NCBI RefSeq assembly: GCF_038002825.1
Contig: NZ_JBBODF010000001.1
Span: 558,001-622,000, forward strand
DNA length: 64,000 nt
Source: Paenibacillus sp. FSL H8-0048
GTDB taxonomy: Bacteria; Bacillota; Bacilli; Paenibacillales; Paenibacillaceae
Reading direction: 5' to 3'
Below the pieces are notes generated by a model that was not told where the DNA came from, did no database searches, and saw nothing but the letters and a program-made list of their open reading frames with translations. Below, in pieces: positions 1-9,006 of this stretch (position 1 is the stretch's first letter; each line of letters begins with the position of its first letter). Both the position numbers and the translations under genes were made by a program.

Positions 1-1
1 T

Positions 2-580
2 CATCCGTGTATTATCACCTGGGTGCCTTTTAACGAATCGTGGGGGGTACAAAATATTCTTCATGACGTCCGGCAGCAGACCTTCACGGAAGGGATCTAT
101 TATTTGACCAAATCTATCGATCCCTATCGCCCGGTGATTACGAATGACGGCTGGGAGCATACCGTGTCCGACATTCTGACGCTGCATGATTATGTCGAGC
201 GGGGAGAAGCATTATATGAAACTTACAAGGATAAAGACTCTATTACCGGCAGCAGCGGCACGTATAACGAATGGAAGTTTGCTTTTGCAGAAGGGTACAG
301 CTATAAGGGGCAGCCGATCATCATCAGCGAATATGGGGGGATTGCCTTCCAGAGCGAGCATGGCTGGGGGTATGGCCATCAGGTGGATAGAGAGGAGGCT
401 TTTCTGGAGCGGTTCAGCAGCTTAACCCGGGCGATTCAGGCCATTCCATTCATCTCAGGGTACTGCTATACACAGGTTACAGACGTTCAGGATGAGGTCA
501 ACGGGTTAATGACGGCGGAGCGCGTGCCGAAGGTGCCACTGGAACGGATACGGGAGATTAACCTGCGCCCGGGGATGTAA
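2..580 (+). CDS. Glycoside hydrolase family 2, C-terminal part (5' end outside window)
   Basis: The reading frame is already open at base 2, so only the last ~192 codons are seen. The first residues contain WVPFNESWG, the family GH2 acid/base motif (Glu in NES). About 100 residues later SEYGG carries the expected catalytic nucleophile Glu. Together these define the second half of the TIM-barrel domain of a retaining exo-glycosidase of the beta-galactosidase/beta-glucuronidase group. The protein ends about 60 residues after the nucleophile, so there is no extra C-terminal domain. Substrate cannot be inferred. An apparent GTG start at 23 lies inside the conserved motif and is not a real start. 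Confidence 0.85.
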   Translation, partial: HPCIITWVPFNESWGVQNILHDVRQQTFTEGIYYLTKSIDPYRPVITNDGWEHTVSDILTLHDYVERGEALYETYKDKDSITGSSGTYNEWKFAFAEGYSYKGQPIIISEYGGIAFQSEHGWGYGHQVDREEAFLERFSSLTRAIQAIPFISGYCYTQVTDVQDEVNGLMTAERVPKVPLERIREINLRPGM

Positions 581-605
581 ACTCTTTCAAAAAACATAGA
601 AGGGG

Positions 606-634
606 TTGACGAACGGAGAATATTACACTATCAT
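606..634 (+). promoter_or_regulatory. Sigma-A-type promoter for the NlpC/P60 gene
   Basis: TTGACG (606-611) and TATCAT (629-634) are separated by 17 bp and lie about 70 bp upstream of the TTG start at 705. Seen by eye; no transcription data. Confidence 0.5.
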
Positions 635-704
635 TCATAATAGTTACAAAAAATTAATATCTGTCAGGCAGCATTAGCCGGCAAGAAAGGAGACTGAGTT
701 CTTT

Positions 705-1178
705 TTGAAGAAAGGAATCGTGTGGCTACTGAGTATTGTAATACTGCTATCGTTTGGATCTGAAAGAGCATCTGCGGATGACAGCTCCAGGCTTGACCAA
801 GAGGTTAATGAGGTTATGGGAACTCCTTATAAATGGGGGGGCACCAAGGTATCTGAAGGGTTTGACTGTTCCGGATTTTTAATATACATATTTGGCAAGT
901 TCAACTTAGATCTTCCGAGAACATCCAAGTCGCAGGCTAGTGCAGGCGAATATGTAGCCAAGTCCGATTTACGTCCTGGAGATCTTGTCTTTTTCGAAAC
1001 CGGGGGCAACGGCATCTCGCATGCAGGCATCTATGTGGGCGACAACAAATTTGCACATTCCTCCAGCAATAAGGGCGTTACGATCACCAGCCTGTCCTCA
1101 GGTTACTATAAAGAACGTTATGTTACCGCCAGAAGAACCATTTCTGAGAGCACGTATCAGAAGATGACTGGCAATTAA
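705..1178 (+). CDS. Secreted NlpC/P60-family peptidoglycan endopeptidase
   Basis: 157 residues. An N-terminal hydrophobic segment (residues 4-18) followed by SERASA is a signal peptide, so the product acts in the cell wall. The rest is one NlpC/P60 domain with the catalytic Cys55 in FDCSGF, His106 in SHAGIYVG and third polar residue His118 in FAHSSS. Families with this triad cut D-gamma-glutamyl-diaminopimelate bonds in stem peptides. There is no SH3b or LysM wall-binding domain, so it is a minimal single-domain hydrolase. The TTG start is chosen because AAAGGAG lies 12 nt upstream and the signal peptide begins MKKG. It is a single-gene unit with its own promoter and terminator. Confidence 0.88.
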   Translation: MKKGIVWLLSIVILLSFGSERASADDSSRLDQEVNEVMGTPYKWGGTKVSEGFDCSGFLIYIFGKFNLDLPRTSKSQASAGEYVAKSDLRPGDLVFFETGGNGISHAGIYVGDNKFAHSSSNKGVTITSLSSGYYKERYVTARRTISESTYQKMTGN

Positions 1179-1207
1179 TCCGATCACTAATCCTTATATT
1201 ATAAACA

Positions 1208-1252
1208 AACGGCGACGTTGCCCTGGATCTACCGGGGCGGGTCGCCGTTTTT
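1208..1252 (+). terminator. Rho-independent terminator after the NlpC/P60 gene
   Basis: Arms AACGGCGAC (1208-1216) and GTCGCCGTT (1241-1249) form a 9-bp stem, followed by a T run to 1252. The merR gene on the other strand ends just after it. Confidence 0.8.
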
Positions 1253-1261
1253 AATAGGGGT

Positions 1262-2092
1262 TCACAACTTTCCAGGCTCCTCGATATGCACCATCACCCG
1301 CACCAGATAGTCCTCCGGATGCTTCATAACGATCTCATCCAGCAGGAATTCCTCGTAAGCATCTCCCTTAACGACATAATGATTCTTCTCAATATAGTCA
1401 AAAATCCGCGGATAAATCTTCTCGGTATCCTCATAATCAGCCCGGGTGTAAGACACAAGATAGTAGCCTTCCGGCATATATTCTTGTTCGTAATGCTGTG
1501 TAGTAATGAAGCAGAACATATAGGAGATCATATCCCCGTCCCGCCGCAGCAGGTCCTCCTTACCGATAATGGCTCCGCCCGGATATCCGGCCGGTGCATT
1601 CTCCTTGTGCAGACGCTCCTGAAAATCATCCCACAGCTCCTCGTTTAATTCCCGCCTGGAATCATGAATGCGGCAGCTGCGCAGGATCGGCTTCCGTTCT
1701 TGGTGGACAACAACCATCCGGCTGGTGTCCACATTCAGAGAGTGCTCGATATTCTCCGCGCGCTGGAGCATCATCTCCTTGGCCAGGGTGAGCTTTGCGA
1801 TCTGCTGCTGAACTGCCTTTTCCTGCTTTCGAAGAAGCTCCAGGGTGCTTAGAGGAGAACGGTGCTCCATATACGCCCGGATATCCTCCAGCGACATGCC
1901 CAGCTCCTTGAAAATATAGATCACGCCAATCGTATCGAACTGGCTACGGATGTAATACCGGTAGCCGTTGTCAGCAACGAAGGCGGGCTTGAATAAGCCG
2001 ATCTGATCATAGAAAATGAGCGTTTTGCGCGGAACTCGGGACAGCTTGGAAAAAGCGCTAATGGACATCAAATCATTCTTAAGCTTAGCCAT
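1262..2092 (-). CDS. MerR-family multidrug-type regulator with C-terminal effector domain
   Basis: 276 residues. Residues ~9-75 are a MerR winged helix-turn-helix (ISAFSKLSRVPRKTLIFYDQ, then NGYRYY). A coiled coil follows at ~80-120 and a GyrI/BmrR-like ligand domain fills ~140-276 (GMISYMFCF-like strands, EYMPEGYYLVSYTRADY). This is the BmrR architecture, in which a lipophilic cation or drug bound at the C-terminus untwists the target promoter. It is divergent from a heterodimeric ABC exporter and separated from it by a textbook MerR promoter, so it very likely activates that exporter. Effector unknown. Confidence 0.88.
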   Translation of the reverse strand: MAKLKNDLMSISAFSKLSRVPRKTLIFYDQIGLFKPAFVADNGYRYYIRSQFDTIGVIYIFKELGMSLEDIRAYMEHRSPLSTLELLRKQEKAVQQQIAKLTLAKEMMLQRAENIEHSLNVDTSRMVVVHQERKPILRSCRIHDSRRELNEELWDDFQERLHKENAPAGYPGGAIIGKEDLLRRDGDMISYMFCFITTQHYEQEYMPEGYYLVSYTRADYEDTEKIYPRIFDYIEKNHYVVKGDAYEEFLLDEIVMKHPEDYLVRVMVHIEEPGKL

Positions 2093-2116
2093 CTTAATCT
2101 CCTTCGAAAGAACGGG

Positions 2117-2147
2117 TTGACTGTATAGTTACTATACAGTTTATAAT
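2117..2147 (+). promoter_or_regulatory. MerR-type promoter with 19-bp spacer and operator dyad
   Basis: TTGACT (2117-2122) and TATAAT (2142-2147) are 19 bp apart, the overlong spacing typical of MerR-activated promoters. The spacer holds a perfect inverted repeat, ACTGTATAG (2120-2128) and CTATACAGT (2132-2140) around TTA. It reads toward the ABC exporter genes. Confidence 0.85.
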
Positions 2148-2201
2148 AACCTCTGTTCTTACGGTTAATCAACTTGTTCATTACAAAGAAGGAGAATGCT
2201 T

Positions 2202-3944
2202 ATGATCAGGAAGTTACTGCAAAGTGTACGGGAGTATAAGAAGGATACATGGCTGACTCCTATATTTTTGCTTGGAGAGGTGGCCATGGAGGTGCTGATT
2301 CCCTTGCTCATGGCTGAATTAATTGACCAGGGCATTACGGGGGGACAGATGAACCAGATCGTGAAGTATGGACTGATTCTGATCCTGTTCGCTCTGGTCT
2401 CCCTGGTATTCGGCGCACTTGCCGGTAAACACTCGGCCACCGCGATGTCCGGCTTCGGGCGAAACTTACGTGAAGACCTGTTCCGTCATGTGCAGCGGCT
2501 GTCTTTTTCCAATATGGATAAATTCTCGACCTCAGGGATCGTCACCCGGCTGACCACGGATATCACGCATGTACAGAATGCCTTTCTGATGATTATCCGG
2601 ATTGCGTTCCGCAGCCCGGTGATGATTATATTTGCCACGATTATGACCTACCGGATTAGTCCAACTATCGCTACCTGGTTTGTCGCCGTTGTTCCGGTGC
2701 TTGCGGCAGGGATGATGCTGATTCTGAAATTTGCCTTCCCGGTCTTTGAACGGGCCTTCGACAGTTACGATGCGCTGAATAAGGTCGTACAGGAGAATGT
2801 CCGCGGTATCCGGGTGGTCAAATCCTATGTGCGGGAGGAGCATGAGATCTCCAAGTTCCAGAGCGTATCGCTGAGGATCTTCGCACAGATGGCCAAAGCG
2901 GAACGCATCCTGGCCTTTGAGCTGCCGCTTATGCAGGTGATTCTATATGGTGTAATGCTGATTATCTCCTGGGTGGGAGCCAAGCTGGTGGTAGGCGGCA
3001 ATATGACAACCGGAGAACTGACCAGTGTGTTCGCCTACTCTATGCAAATTCTGATGAGCCTGATGACGCTGGGGATTGTGGTCGTGATGGTGGCGATTGC
3101 CCGCGCTTCTGCCGGACGTATCCATGATCTGCTGGATGAACAGCCGAATATCACAAGTCCAGCCTCCCCGGTAACTGAACTGCATACAGGAGAGGTAGAG
3201 TTCTGCAATGTATCCTTCCGTTACTCCAGTAAGGCCAAGAAGGATGCATTATCCGGGATCAACCTTCACATCCGCTCGGGACAGACAATTGGTATGATCG
3301 GCGGGTCGGGCAGTGCCAAGTCCACATTGGTGCAGCTCATTCCGCGTCTCTATGAAGTTACTGAGGGTGAAGTGCTCGTTAGCGGAACTAATGTGAAGGA
3401 CTATGATCTGCAGGTGCTGCGGAGCCAGGTCGCTATGGTGCTCCAGAAAAATGTACTGTTCAGCGGCACCATCAAGGATAATCTGCGCTGGGGGAACGAA
3501 GCGGCTACCGACGAAGAGCTGATCGAAGCCTGCAAGGCCGCGCAGGCCCATGAGTTCATCACGGCCTTCTCTGACGGATATGATACCCGGCTGGATCAAG
3601 GGGGGACGAATGTGTCCGGCGGACAGAAGCAGCGGTTATGTATTGCCAGGGCCTTGCTCAAGAAGCCCAAAATCCTGATTCTGGACGATTCGACCAGTGC
3701 GGTGGATACACGCACCGATGCATTAATACGGACCGTATTCAAGGAGAGTATTCCGGATACGACCAAGATCATTATTGCCCAGCGGATCGCGTCTGTGGAA
3801 GATGCAGATCAGATTATTGTGCTGGATGACGGGGAGCTGTCGGATATCGGGACGCATCAGGAGCTTTTGAGCCGGAGTACGATCTATCAGGAAGCTTACA
3901 ACACACAGACGAAGGGAGAGGAAGCACAGCATGAACAACATTAA
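2202..3944 (+). CDS. Heterodimeric ABC exporter subunit with degenerate ATP site
   Basis: About 580 residues: an exporter-type transmembrane domain with six helices (residues ~15-310) and a nucleotide-binding domain (~335-575). The start is ATG 2202, because GGAG at 2191-2194 is 7 nt away; the ATG at 2196 is only one base from it. The ATP site is noncanonical. Walker A is GGSGSAKST (Ala before Lys), Walker B ends LILDDST (Asp instead of catalytic Glu), and the H-loop is AQRIA (Gln for His). The signature VSGGQ is normal. This is the pattern of the degenerate-site half of BmrC/BmrD-like exporters. The gene overlaps its partner by 14 bp. Confidence 0.88.
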   Translation: MIRKLLQSVREYKKDTWLTPIFLLGEVAMEVLIPLLMAELIDQGITGGQMNQIVKYGLILILFALVSLVFGALAGKHSATAMSGFGRNLREDLFRHVQRLSFSNMDKFSTSGIVTRLTTDITHVQNAFLMIIRIAFRSPVMIIFATIMTYRISPTIATWFVAVVPVLAAGMMLILKFAFPVFERAFDSYDALNKVVQENVRGIRVVKSYVREEHEISKFQSVSLRIFAQMAKAERILAFELPLMQVILYGVMLIISWVGAKLVVGGNMTTGELTSVFAYSMQILMSLMTLGIVVVMVAIARASAGRIHDLLDEQPNITSPASPVTELHTGEVEFCNVSFRYSSKAKKDALSGINLHIRSGQTIGMIGGSGSAKSTLVQLIPRLYEVTEGEVLVSGTNVKDYDLQVLRSQVAMVLQKNVLFSGTIKDNLRWGNEAATDEELIEACKAAQAHEFITAFSDGYDTRLDQGGTNVSGGQKQRLCIARALLKKPKILILDDSTSAVDTRTDALIRTVFKESIPDTTKIIIAQRIASVEDADQIIVLDDGELSDIGTHQELLSRSTIYQEAYNTQTKGEEAQHEQH

Positions 3945-5748
3945 TTACGGCAGAACGATTAAGCGGCTCCTGGCCTACTTCAAGCTCTTCAAGTTCAGAA
4001 CCTCACTGGCCCTCCTGCTGGTGCTGGTAAGTTCTGCGGTATCTGTAGCTTCCGCTACGTTCCTGAGACTGCTCATCGATGACTTCATCACGCCCCTGCT
4101 GGGCGATCAGCATCCGGTATTTGACGCCTTGTTCCAGGCACTGGCCATTCTTGCTGTCATTTACGCCGCCGGTGTCCTCAGCACATTCATCTCCAAGCGG
4201 CTGATGATTACAGTCTCACAGCTCATTATGAAAAGAATCCGTGACCATCTGTTCGCTCATATGCAGAAGCTGCCGATTAAGTATTTCGACCGTAAGGAGC
4301 ACGGTGACATTATGAGTCACTACACGAATGACGTAGATACACTGAATATGATGCTCACAGACGGATTGCCGCAATTGTTGTCGACGGTTGTGACGGTTAT
4401 AGTGGTACTGGGTACGATGCTGTACCTGGATGTGCCGCTTACGATTGTAGTGGTATTAGGCGCATTAGTGATGCTATGGATTACCAAGAAGGTTGGGGGG
4501 AAGGCGACACACCACTTTTTCGAGCAGCAGGAATCGATCGGCGCACTGGACGGATATATCGAAGAAATGATTCATGGGCAAAAGGTTGTGCAGGTGTTCG
4601 GCCGTGAAGAGCGATCCATCGAACAGTTCGCACAGCTCAATCGTCAGTTGTTCGATAATTCCACGACAGCCAACAAATATTCCAATATTCTGATGCCGGT
4701 GAATGCCAATCTGGCTACCTTAATCTACGTGCTGGTGGCAATAGCGGGTGGGGCCATGTCGATCTCCGACTGGAATGAAGGCTTAACGCTGGGAAGTATT
4801 GCGGCATTCCTGAGTCTCTCCCGTAACTTCACGATGCCGATTGCTGAAATCTCCTCCCAGATCAATATGTTTGTGGTGGCGCTTGCGGGCGCACAGCGGA
4901 TCTTCAACCTGATGGATGAACAGCCGGAAGAGGACGAGGGAGGCGTGACCCTGGAGCAAGACCCGCAGGGCTCTGGATGGGCATGGCGGCTGGAGGATGG
5001 TTCTACCGTAAGGCTTGCCGGGAAGGTCGAGTTCAAGGATGTGTGCTTCACATATGACGGGAAGAAGCAGGTGCTGCAGGAGATTACTTTGTATGCGAAG
5101 CCTGGGCAAAAGCTTGCTTTTGTAGGCGCTACAGGTGCCGGAAAAACGACTGTGGCCAACCTGCTGAACCGCTTCTACGATATCACACAAGGCGAGATCA
5201 TCTATGACGGCATCAACATACAGCGTATCCGCAAAGCGGACCTGCGCCGGTCGCTTGGTATTGTTCTGCAAGACACGCATCTGTTCTCCGGTACGGTGGC
5301 CGATAATATCCGCTATGGAAGGCTGGAAGCCACTGACGAGGAGGTTATGCAGGCCGCCAAGCTGTCTTATGCCGCAAGCTTCATCGAACGCTTGCCGGAC
5401 GGATACCAGACTCTGCTGGACGGGAACGGGAATGGGCTGTCACAGGGCCAAAGCCAGCTGCTGGCGATTGCCAGGTCAGCCATTGCCAATCCGCCGGTGA
5501 TGATTCTCGATGAAGCAACCTCATCCATCGATACCCGGACGGAAGCACTGGTGCAGAAGGGGATGGATAATCTAATGGATCATAGAACTGTGTTCGTCAT
5601 TGCCCACCGCCTGTCCACGGTACGGAATTCCGATGCCATCATGGTGCTGGACAAGGGCCGGATCAAGGAGCGCGGGGATCACGGGGAGCTGATCTTACGG
5701 AAAGGTATTTATTATCAGCTGTATACGGGAGCGTTTGAATGGGAATGA
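3931..5748 (+). CDS. Heterodimeric ABC exporter subunit with catalytic ATP site
   Basis: 605 residues: transmembrane domain (~15-320) and ATPase domain (~365-600). Walker A GATGAGKTT, Walker B MILDEATSS with the catalytic Glu, and H-loop AHRLS are canonical, but the signature is LSQGQ instead of LSGGQ. Paired with the upstream subunit this gives one good and one degenerate composite site, as known for bacterial heterodimeric drug exporters. A ~25-residue Glu/Gly-rich insert precedes the ATPase domain. It is cotranscribed with and overlaps the first subunit and is presumably induced through the MerR-type promoter at 2117. Substrate is inferred to be a lipophilic drug-like compound from the regulator family. 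Confidence 0.88.
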   Translation: MNNINYGRTIKRLLAYFKLFKFRTSLALLLVLVSSAVSVASATFLRLLIDDFITPLLGDQHPVFDALFQALAILAVIYAAGVLSTFISKRLMITVSQLIMKRIRDHLFAHMQKLPIKYFDRKEHGDIMSHYTNDVDTLNMMLTDGLPQLLSTVVTVIVVLGTMLYLDVPLTIVVVLGALVMLWITKKVGGKATHHFFEQQESIGALDGYIEEMIHGQKVVQVFGREERSIEQFAQLNRQLFDNSTTANKYSNILMPVNANLATLIYVLVAIAGGAMSISDWNEGLTLGSIAAFLSLSRNFTMPIAEISSQINMFVVALAGAQRIFNLMDEQPEEDEGGVTLEQDPQGSGWAWRLEDGSTVRLAGKVEFKDVCFTYDGKKQVLQEITLYAKPGQKLAFVGATGAGKTTVANLLNRFYDITQGEIIYDGINIQRIRKADLRRSLGIVLQDTHLFSGTVADNIRYGRLEATDEEVMQAAKLSYAASFIERLPDGYQTLLDGNGNGLSQGQSQLLAIARSAIANPPVMILDEATSSIDTRTEALVQKGMDNLMDHRTVFVIAHRLSTVRNSDAIMVLDKGRIKERGDHGELILRKGIYYQLYTGAFEWE

Positions 5749-5753
5749 GTACG

Positions 5754-6836
5754 TCAACCCAAGTTCAAAACCTTCACCAGCAGGAAGCCTAACCCGGAGA
5801 GCAGAACCGATCCGATCAAGCCGGCTCCGAAGGCCCCCAGGCCCATGCGTCTAAAAGCAGCCAAATCTACGTTCAGACCCAGGCCCGCCATAGCCATTGC
5901 AATGAGGAAGTACGCAGCAAATATAAGTTTATCCGTGATTGCTTCAGGGATGATCTGCAGAGTATTGACGGTGCTCATCAGCAGGAACCCCAGGATGAAC
6001 CACGGAACCGGTACAGACCTCCAATTGGAGGGCCCGGCCTCCGGGTTCGCCTGCCGCTCCTTGCGGTTGGCCCAGACTCCGATGATTACAGCGACCGGCA
6101 CCAGCATAGTGACACGCGTTAATTTGACGATGACAGCCAGATCAACTGCCGACTTGCCTGCTGGCGCGGTTGCTGCAATGACATGAGCGATTTCATGAAG
6201 CGTGGCTCCTGAGAAGATGCCGTAGCCCAGTAGAGTCACGTTAAAGAAAGGGTAGAGTAAGGTATACGCCAGTGTGAAAAGGGTGCCCAAGATCGCTACG
6301 GTTGCCGCACTGATCGCCGTTTCCTCGTCACTGGCTTTGAGCTGAGGAGCGATGGCTACAACCGCCGCTGCTCCACAGATCGCGGTGCCGCAGGCCGTCA
6401 GCAGCCCCAGTCTGGATTCTACCTTGAACAGCTTCGCAAGAGTAAGCACGATACAGATCGTAAACCCTATACAAACCAAGGCGATTAGCACCACCTTGGG
6501 ACCAGCCTGAAGGATATCCTTCAGGCTAAGTCTCATGCCGAGCAGAATGATTCCATACCGCAGGAGCTTTTTGGAGGTAAAAGCAATTCCGGGTGTTAGA
6601 TAACCTGGAACGCCTAGTGTGGCTCTCCAGATCATTCCGAGCAGGATCGCTATTACTAATTGTCCCATAATACATAAGAAGGGGAAGGTCGATACGTATT
6701 TGGCGAGCAGGGCCAGTGTTAGAGGCAAGGCGATACCGAGTGCAAAGCCAAGTTTTTTCTTGTCCTCCATGTGTACAATCAATTGGGGATGCATCGAAGT
6801 CACGTCCAATAGGTTGAATTTAGTTCCTTTAAACAC
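5754..6836 (-). CDS. YeiH-family (UPF0324) putative anion exporter
   Basis: About 360 residues with ten or so hydrophobic helices and the family motifs PGYLTPGIAFTSKKLLRYGI, GMRLSL, LTACGTAICGAAAV and GATLHEIAHVIAA. YeiH proteins are described as putative sulfate/sulfonate exporters and are commonly divergent from a LysR regulator, as here. The gene is convergent with the ABC exporter (5-bp gap, no terminator seen). The start is uncertain: GTG 6836 lacks a good Shine-Dalgarno, and ATG codons lie 14 and 22 codons further in, also without clear ribosome sites. The membrane core begins around codon 30 in any case. Confidence 0.82.
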   Translation of the reverse strand: MFKGTKFNLLDVTSMHPQLIVHMEDKKKLGFALGIALPLTLALLAKYVSTFPFLCIMGQLVIAILLGMIWRATLGVPGYLTPGIAFTSKKLLRYGIILLGMRLSLKDILQAGPKVVLIALVCIGFTICIVLTLAKLFKVESRLGLLTACGTAICGAAAVVAIAPQLKASDEETAISAATVAILGTLFTLAYTLLYPFFNVTLLGYGIFSGATLHEIAHVIAATAPAGKSAVDLAVIVKLTRVTMLVPVAVIIGVWANRKERQANPEAGPSNWRSVPVPWFILGFLLMSTVNTLQIIPEAITDKLIFAAYFLIAMAMAGLGLNVDLAAFRRMGLGAFGAGLIGSVLLSGLGFLLVKVLNLG

Positions 6837-6844
6837 TATATTTA

Positions 6845-6890
6845 GTTATGATTAATTAGTGAAATACCGATTTTAAATGTATATCATAAC
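6845..6890. promoter_or_regulatory. Candidate LysR operator between yeiH-like and lysR genes
   Basis: GTTATGAT (6845-6852) and its exact reverse complement ATCATAAC (6883-6890) flank 30 bp of AT-rich DNA in the short divergent promoter region. LysR regulators normally bind such divergent intergenic dyads; the assignment is by position only. Confidence 0.35.
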
Positions 6891-6925
6891 GAATACTTAT
6901 CTTAAGAAAGGGTGAGCGATTCATC

Positions 6926-7816
6926 ATGCTGGAATCCCTGGTGGTGTATGTAACGGTAGTGGAGCAGCGGAACTTCTCCAGGGCGGCAGAGCTTCTGCAT
7001 CTGTCACAGCCTGGAGTCAGTCTGCAGATCCGTAATCTGGAGAAGGAGCTGGGCGTAAAGCTCATGAACCGTTCGCCCAAATGGGTGAAGCTGACGGAAG
7101 CGGGGGAGCTGTTCTATAGACGGGCGAAGGAAATGCTGAATCTCTATGAGTCGGTGAAGCTCGATCTGGCCCGGCTGCATGATACCGTCAGCGGAAGCTT
7201 ACATATCGGGGCAAGCTTTACGATTGGCGAATATGTGTTGCCCCGGCTGTTCTCCTCCTTCGCCAAGCAATATCCCGATGTAGACATGGGGATGACGATT
7301 GCCAATTCCACGGAGATTGTTGCAGCTTTACGGGAGAATAAGATTGAAGTAGGGCTGATCGAAGGAAGCATCGAGGCGGCAGATTTGCAGATTGTTCATT
7401 TTATGAAAGACGAACTGATTATTGTTGCTGCTGAGAATCACCCACTCTCTAGAACGGGCGCGGTGGAGATTAGCGTACTCCAGGATCAGATATGGGTGCT
7501 GCGTGAGAGCGGTTCGGGGACGCGTTCGTTCAGCAATCATTTTTTGGCACAGGCTGGTTTAAGAATGAAGCGCTCGTATGAGATCAACAGCAGTCAGGGC
7601 GTGAAGGAGGCCATAGCTGCCGGACTGGGGGTTTCTATTCTCTCGAAGTGGGTGGTCCGCAGGGAGATCGAGACCGGTAAGCTCATAGAAATTCCTGTAC
7701 AGGGCCTGAGCCTTGAAAGAGACTTCTCGATTGTACGGCTGACCGGTCATGTTCCCAGCCGGGCGAACGAGGTGTTCGTGGAGAGATTGGTGAAGCTGGA
7801 TCGTGCATTTGCCTGA
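6926..7816 (+). CDS. LysR-family regulator (CysL/YeiE-like)
   Basis: 296 residues. The N-terminal helix-turn-helix (RNFSRAAELLHLSQPGVSLQ, ~16-35) and linker helix are followed by a periplasmic-binding-protein-like inducer domain starting near residue 90 (GSLHIGASFTIGEYVLP). That segment closely resembles YeiE/CysL-type regulators that sit next to yeiH. AAAGGGTG precedes the ATG. It is divergent from the YeiH transporter gene and most likely controls it. The final residues run into a convergent DHFR-like gene 19 bp away. Confidence 0.88.
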   Translation: MLESLVVYVTVVEQRNFSRAAELLHLSQPGVSLQIRNLEKELGVKLMNRSPKWVKLTEAGELFYRRAKEMLNLYESVKLDLARLHDTVSGSLHIGASFTIGEYVLPRLFSSFAKQYPDVDMGMTIANSTEIVAALRENKIEVGLIEGSIEAADLQIVHFMKDELIIVAAENHPLSRTGAVEISVLQDQIWVLRESGSGTRSFSNHFLAQAGLRMKRSYEINSSQGVKEAIAAGLGVSILSKWVVRREIETGKLIEIPVQGLSLERDFSIVRLTGHVPSRANEVFVERLVKLDRAFA

Positions 7817-7835
7817 ATTGGAATAAGTGACTAGG

Positions 7836-8411
7836 TCATTTGACGGTCTGGTATACGAGGCCTATCGCTCCAGAATCAAATGTTTTATTTTCAATAAGCT
7901 TCAGATTAATCTTCTCCTGGACACCTTGGAATAACGGCAAACCGCTGCCGATTACGACAGGGGAGACCGTAATTTTATATTCATCGATTAAGCCGAGCTG
8001 CATAAGCGTGTGTGCGAACCGGGGACTGCCGAGAATGACGATATCCTGGCCTGGCTGCTCTTTGAGACGCTGGATCTCTTCCTCGACGTTCTCTTTGACC
8101 AGTCTGGAATTATTCCATTCAACGTTCTCCAGGGTTGTGGAAAATACCACTTTGGCTGTCTTCTCAATCCATTCCGCATGATCCAACTCGTGCTGTGAAG
8201 CGGAGGGATCTGCCGGGACGGAAGGCCAATAACTGTGCATCATTTGATAAGTACCACGGCCCCAAATGACCGTGTCCGCAGTACTCAGAATTTCCCTCGC
8301 GTGTCTCTCCAGATCAGCATCATAGGCAACCCAGCTAATATCCATTGGGCCGTTCGGGCCTTCTACAAAACCGTCAAGCGAAGCGTGCAGAAATAGAACG
8401 AGTTTTCTCAT
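7836..8411 (-). CDS. Dihydrofolate reductase-like (RibD C-terminal) family protein
   Basis: 191 residues. The opening MRKLVLFLHASLDGFVEG and the central TVIWGRGTYQMM are typical of the YyaP/YwjB-like group of the RibD C-terminal/DHFR fold. The dinucleotide-binding segment is DIVILGSPRFAHTLMQLGLIDEY, read across two strands and a helix. Members bind NADPH but most have no known substrate. True DHFR residues are not conserved, so a housekeeping folate role is unlikely. It appears to be a single gene, convergent with lysR. Confidence 0.8.
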   Translation of the reverse strand: MRKLVLFLHASLDGFVEGPNGPMDISWVAYDADLERHAREILSTADTVIWGRGTYQMMHSYWPSVPADPSASQHELDHAEWIEKTAKVVFSTTLENVEWNNSRLVKENVEEEIQRLKEQPGQDIVILGSPRFAHTLMQLGLIDEYKITVSPVVIGSGLPLFQGVQEKINLKLIENKTFDSGAIGLVYQTVK

Positions 8412-9006
8412 ATTCGTTGATCCTCCGATATTTAATGTGGTTATTAGGCTTAGTATAACTCATTATGTTTTGAATATTAAAGATTTAAGGATTGAACAGG
8501 AAAGAGGCAACGTGGCTTGAAAAATTGCTGAAGATAAGATTTTAGGCTGAACTTGGTCAGGAATGTAACAATATTTGGTATTATCATAATGGATTATAAG
8601 CTGATGTAAGCTGAACTTGATCTTGCGGTGTCATAATACTGGCTGTCGAGAAAGTTGATGCGTTGTTAGGATGGAAGCAATAAATCAACTTAGTATGTAA
8701 ACCGTCAAAATTCCTGTCAGACGATGATTAGTATTACATATGTACAAAATACGGGTTTTGTGAAGAAGTATTCATTTAAAAGTGAACTGCGACTCACTCG
8801 TATCGTTAAATTATGTCTATTGATACTATATTCTTGGTCATCTTTTTCTAAAAGTTCATTAGAATTAAAATGACTTAAGCAAACCACACTTAATTATGGT
8901 TGACATAAGTCATCTACGAACTGTTAAACTGTTAATTTGTTTTTGAACTTCTAAGTATTTGTTGAAACTCTTCGTTTAGAAATTAGTCTTTTTAATTTAT
9001 ACGTAT
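8412..9006. other. 595-bp AT-rich gap without genes
   Basis: No open frame with a ribosome site was found on either strand. The only structure noticed is the imperfect hairpin at 8869-8913, listed separately. The 5' end must hold the promoter of the DHFR-like gene, but no convincing -35/-10 pair was identified. Confidence 0.6.
8869..8913 (-). terminator. Possible terminator of the leftward arsenic operon
   Basis: On the minus strand ATGACTTA (with AACCA further in) pairs with TGGTT and TAAGTCAT, separated by a symmetrical internal loop and an AT-rich apical loop, then TTTTAATT. It lies ~95 bp beyond the last gene of the ars operon. The arms also read as a long imperfect dyad, so a protein site is an alternative. 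Confidence 0.4.
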
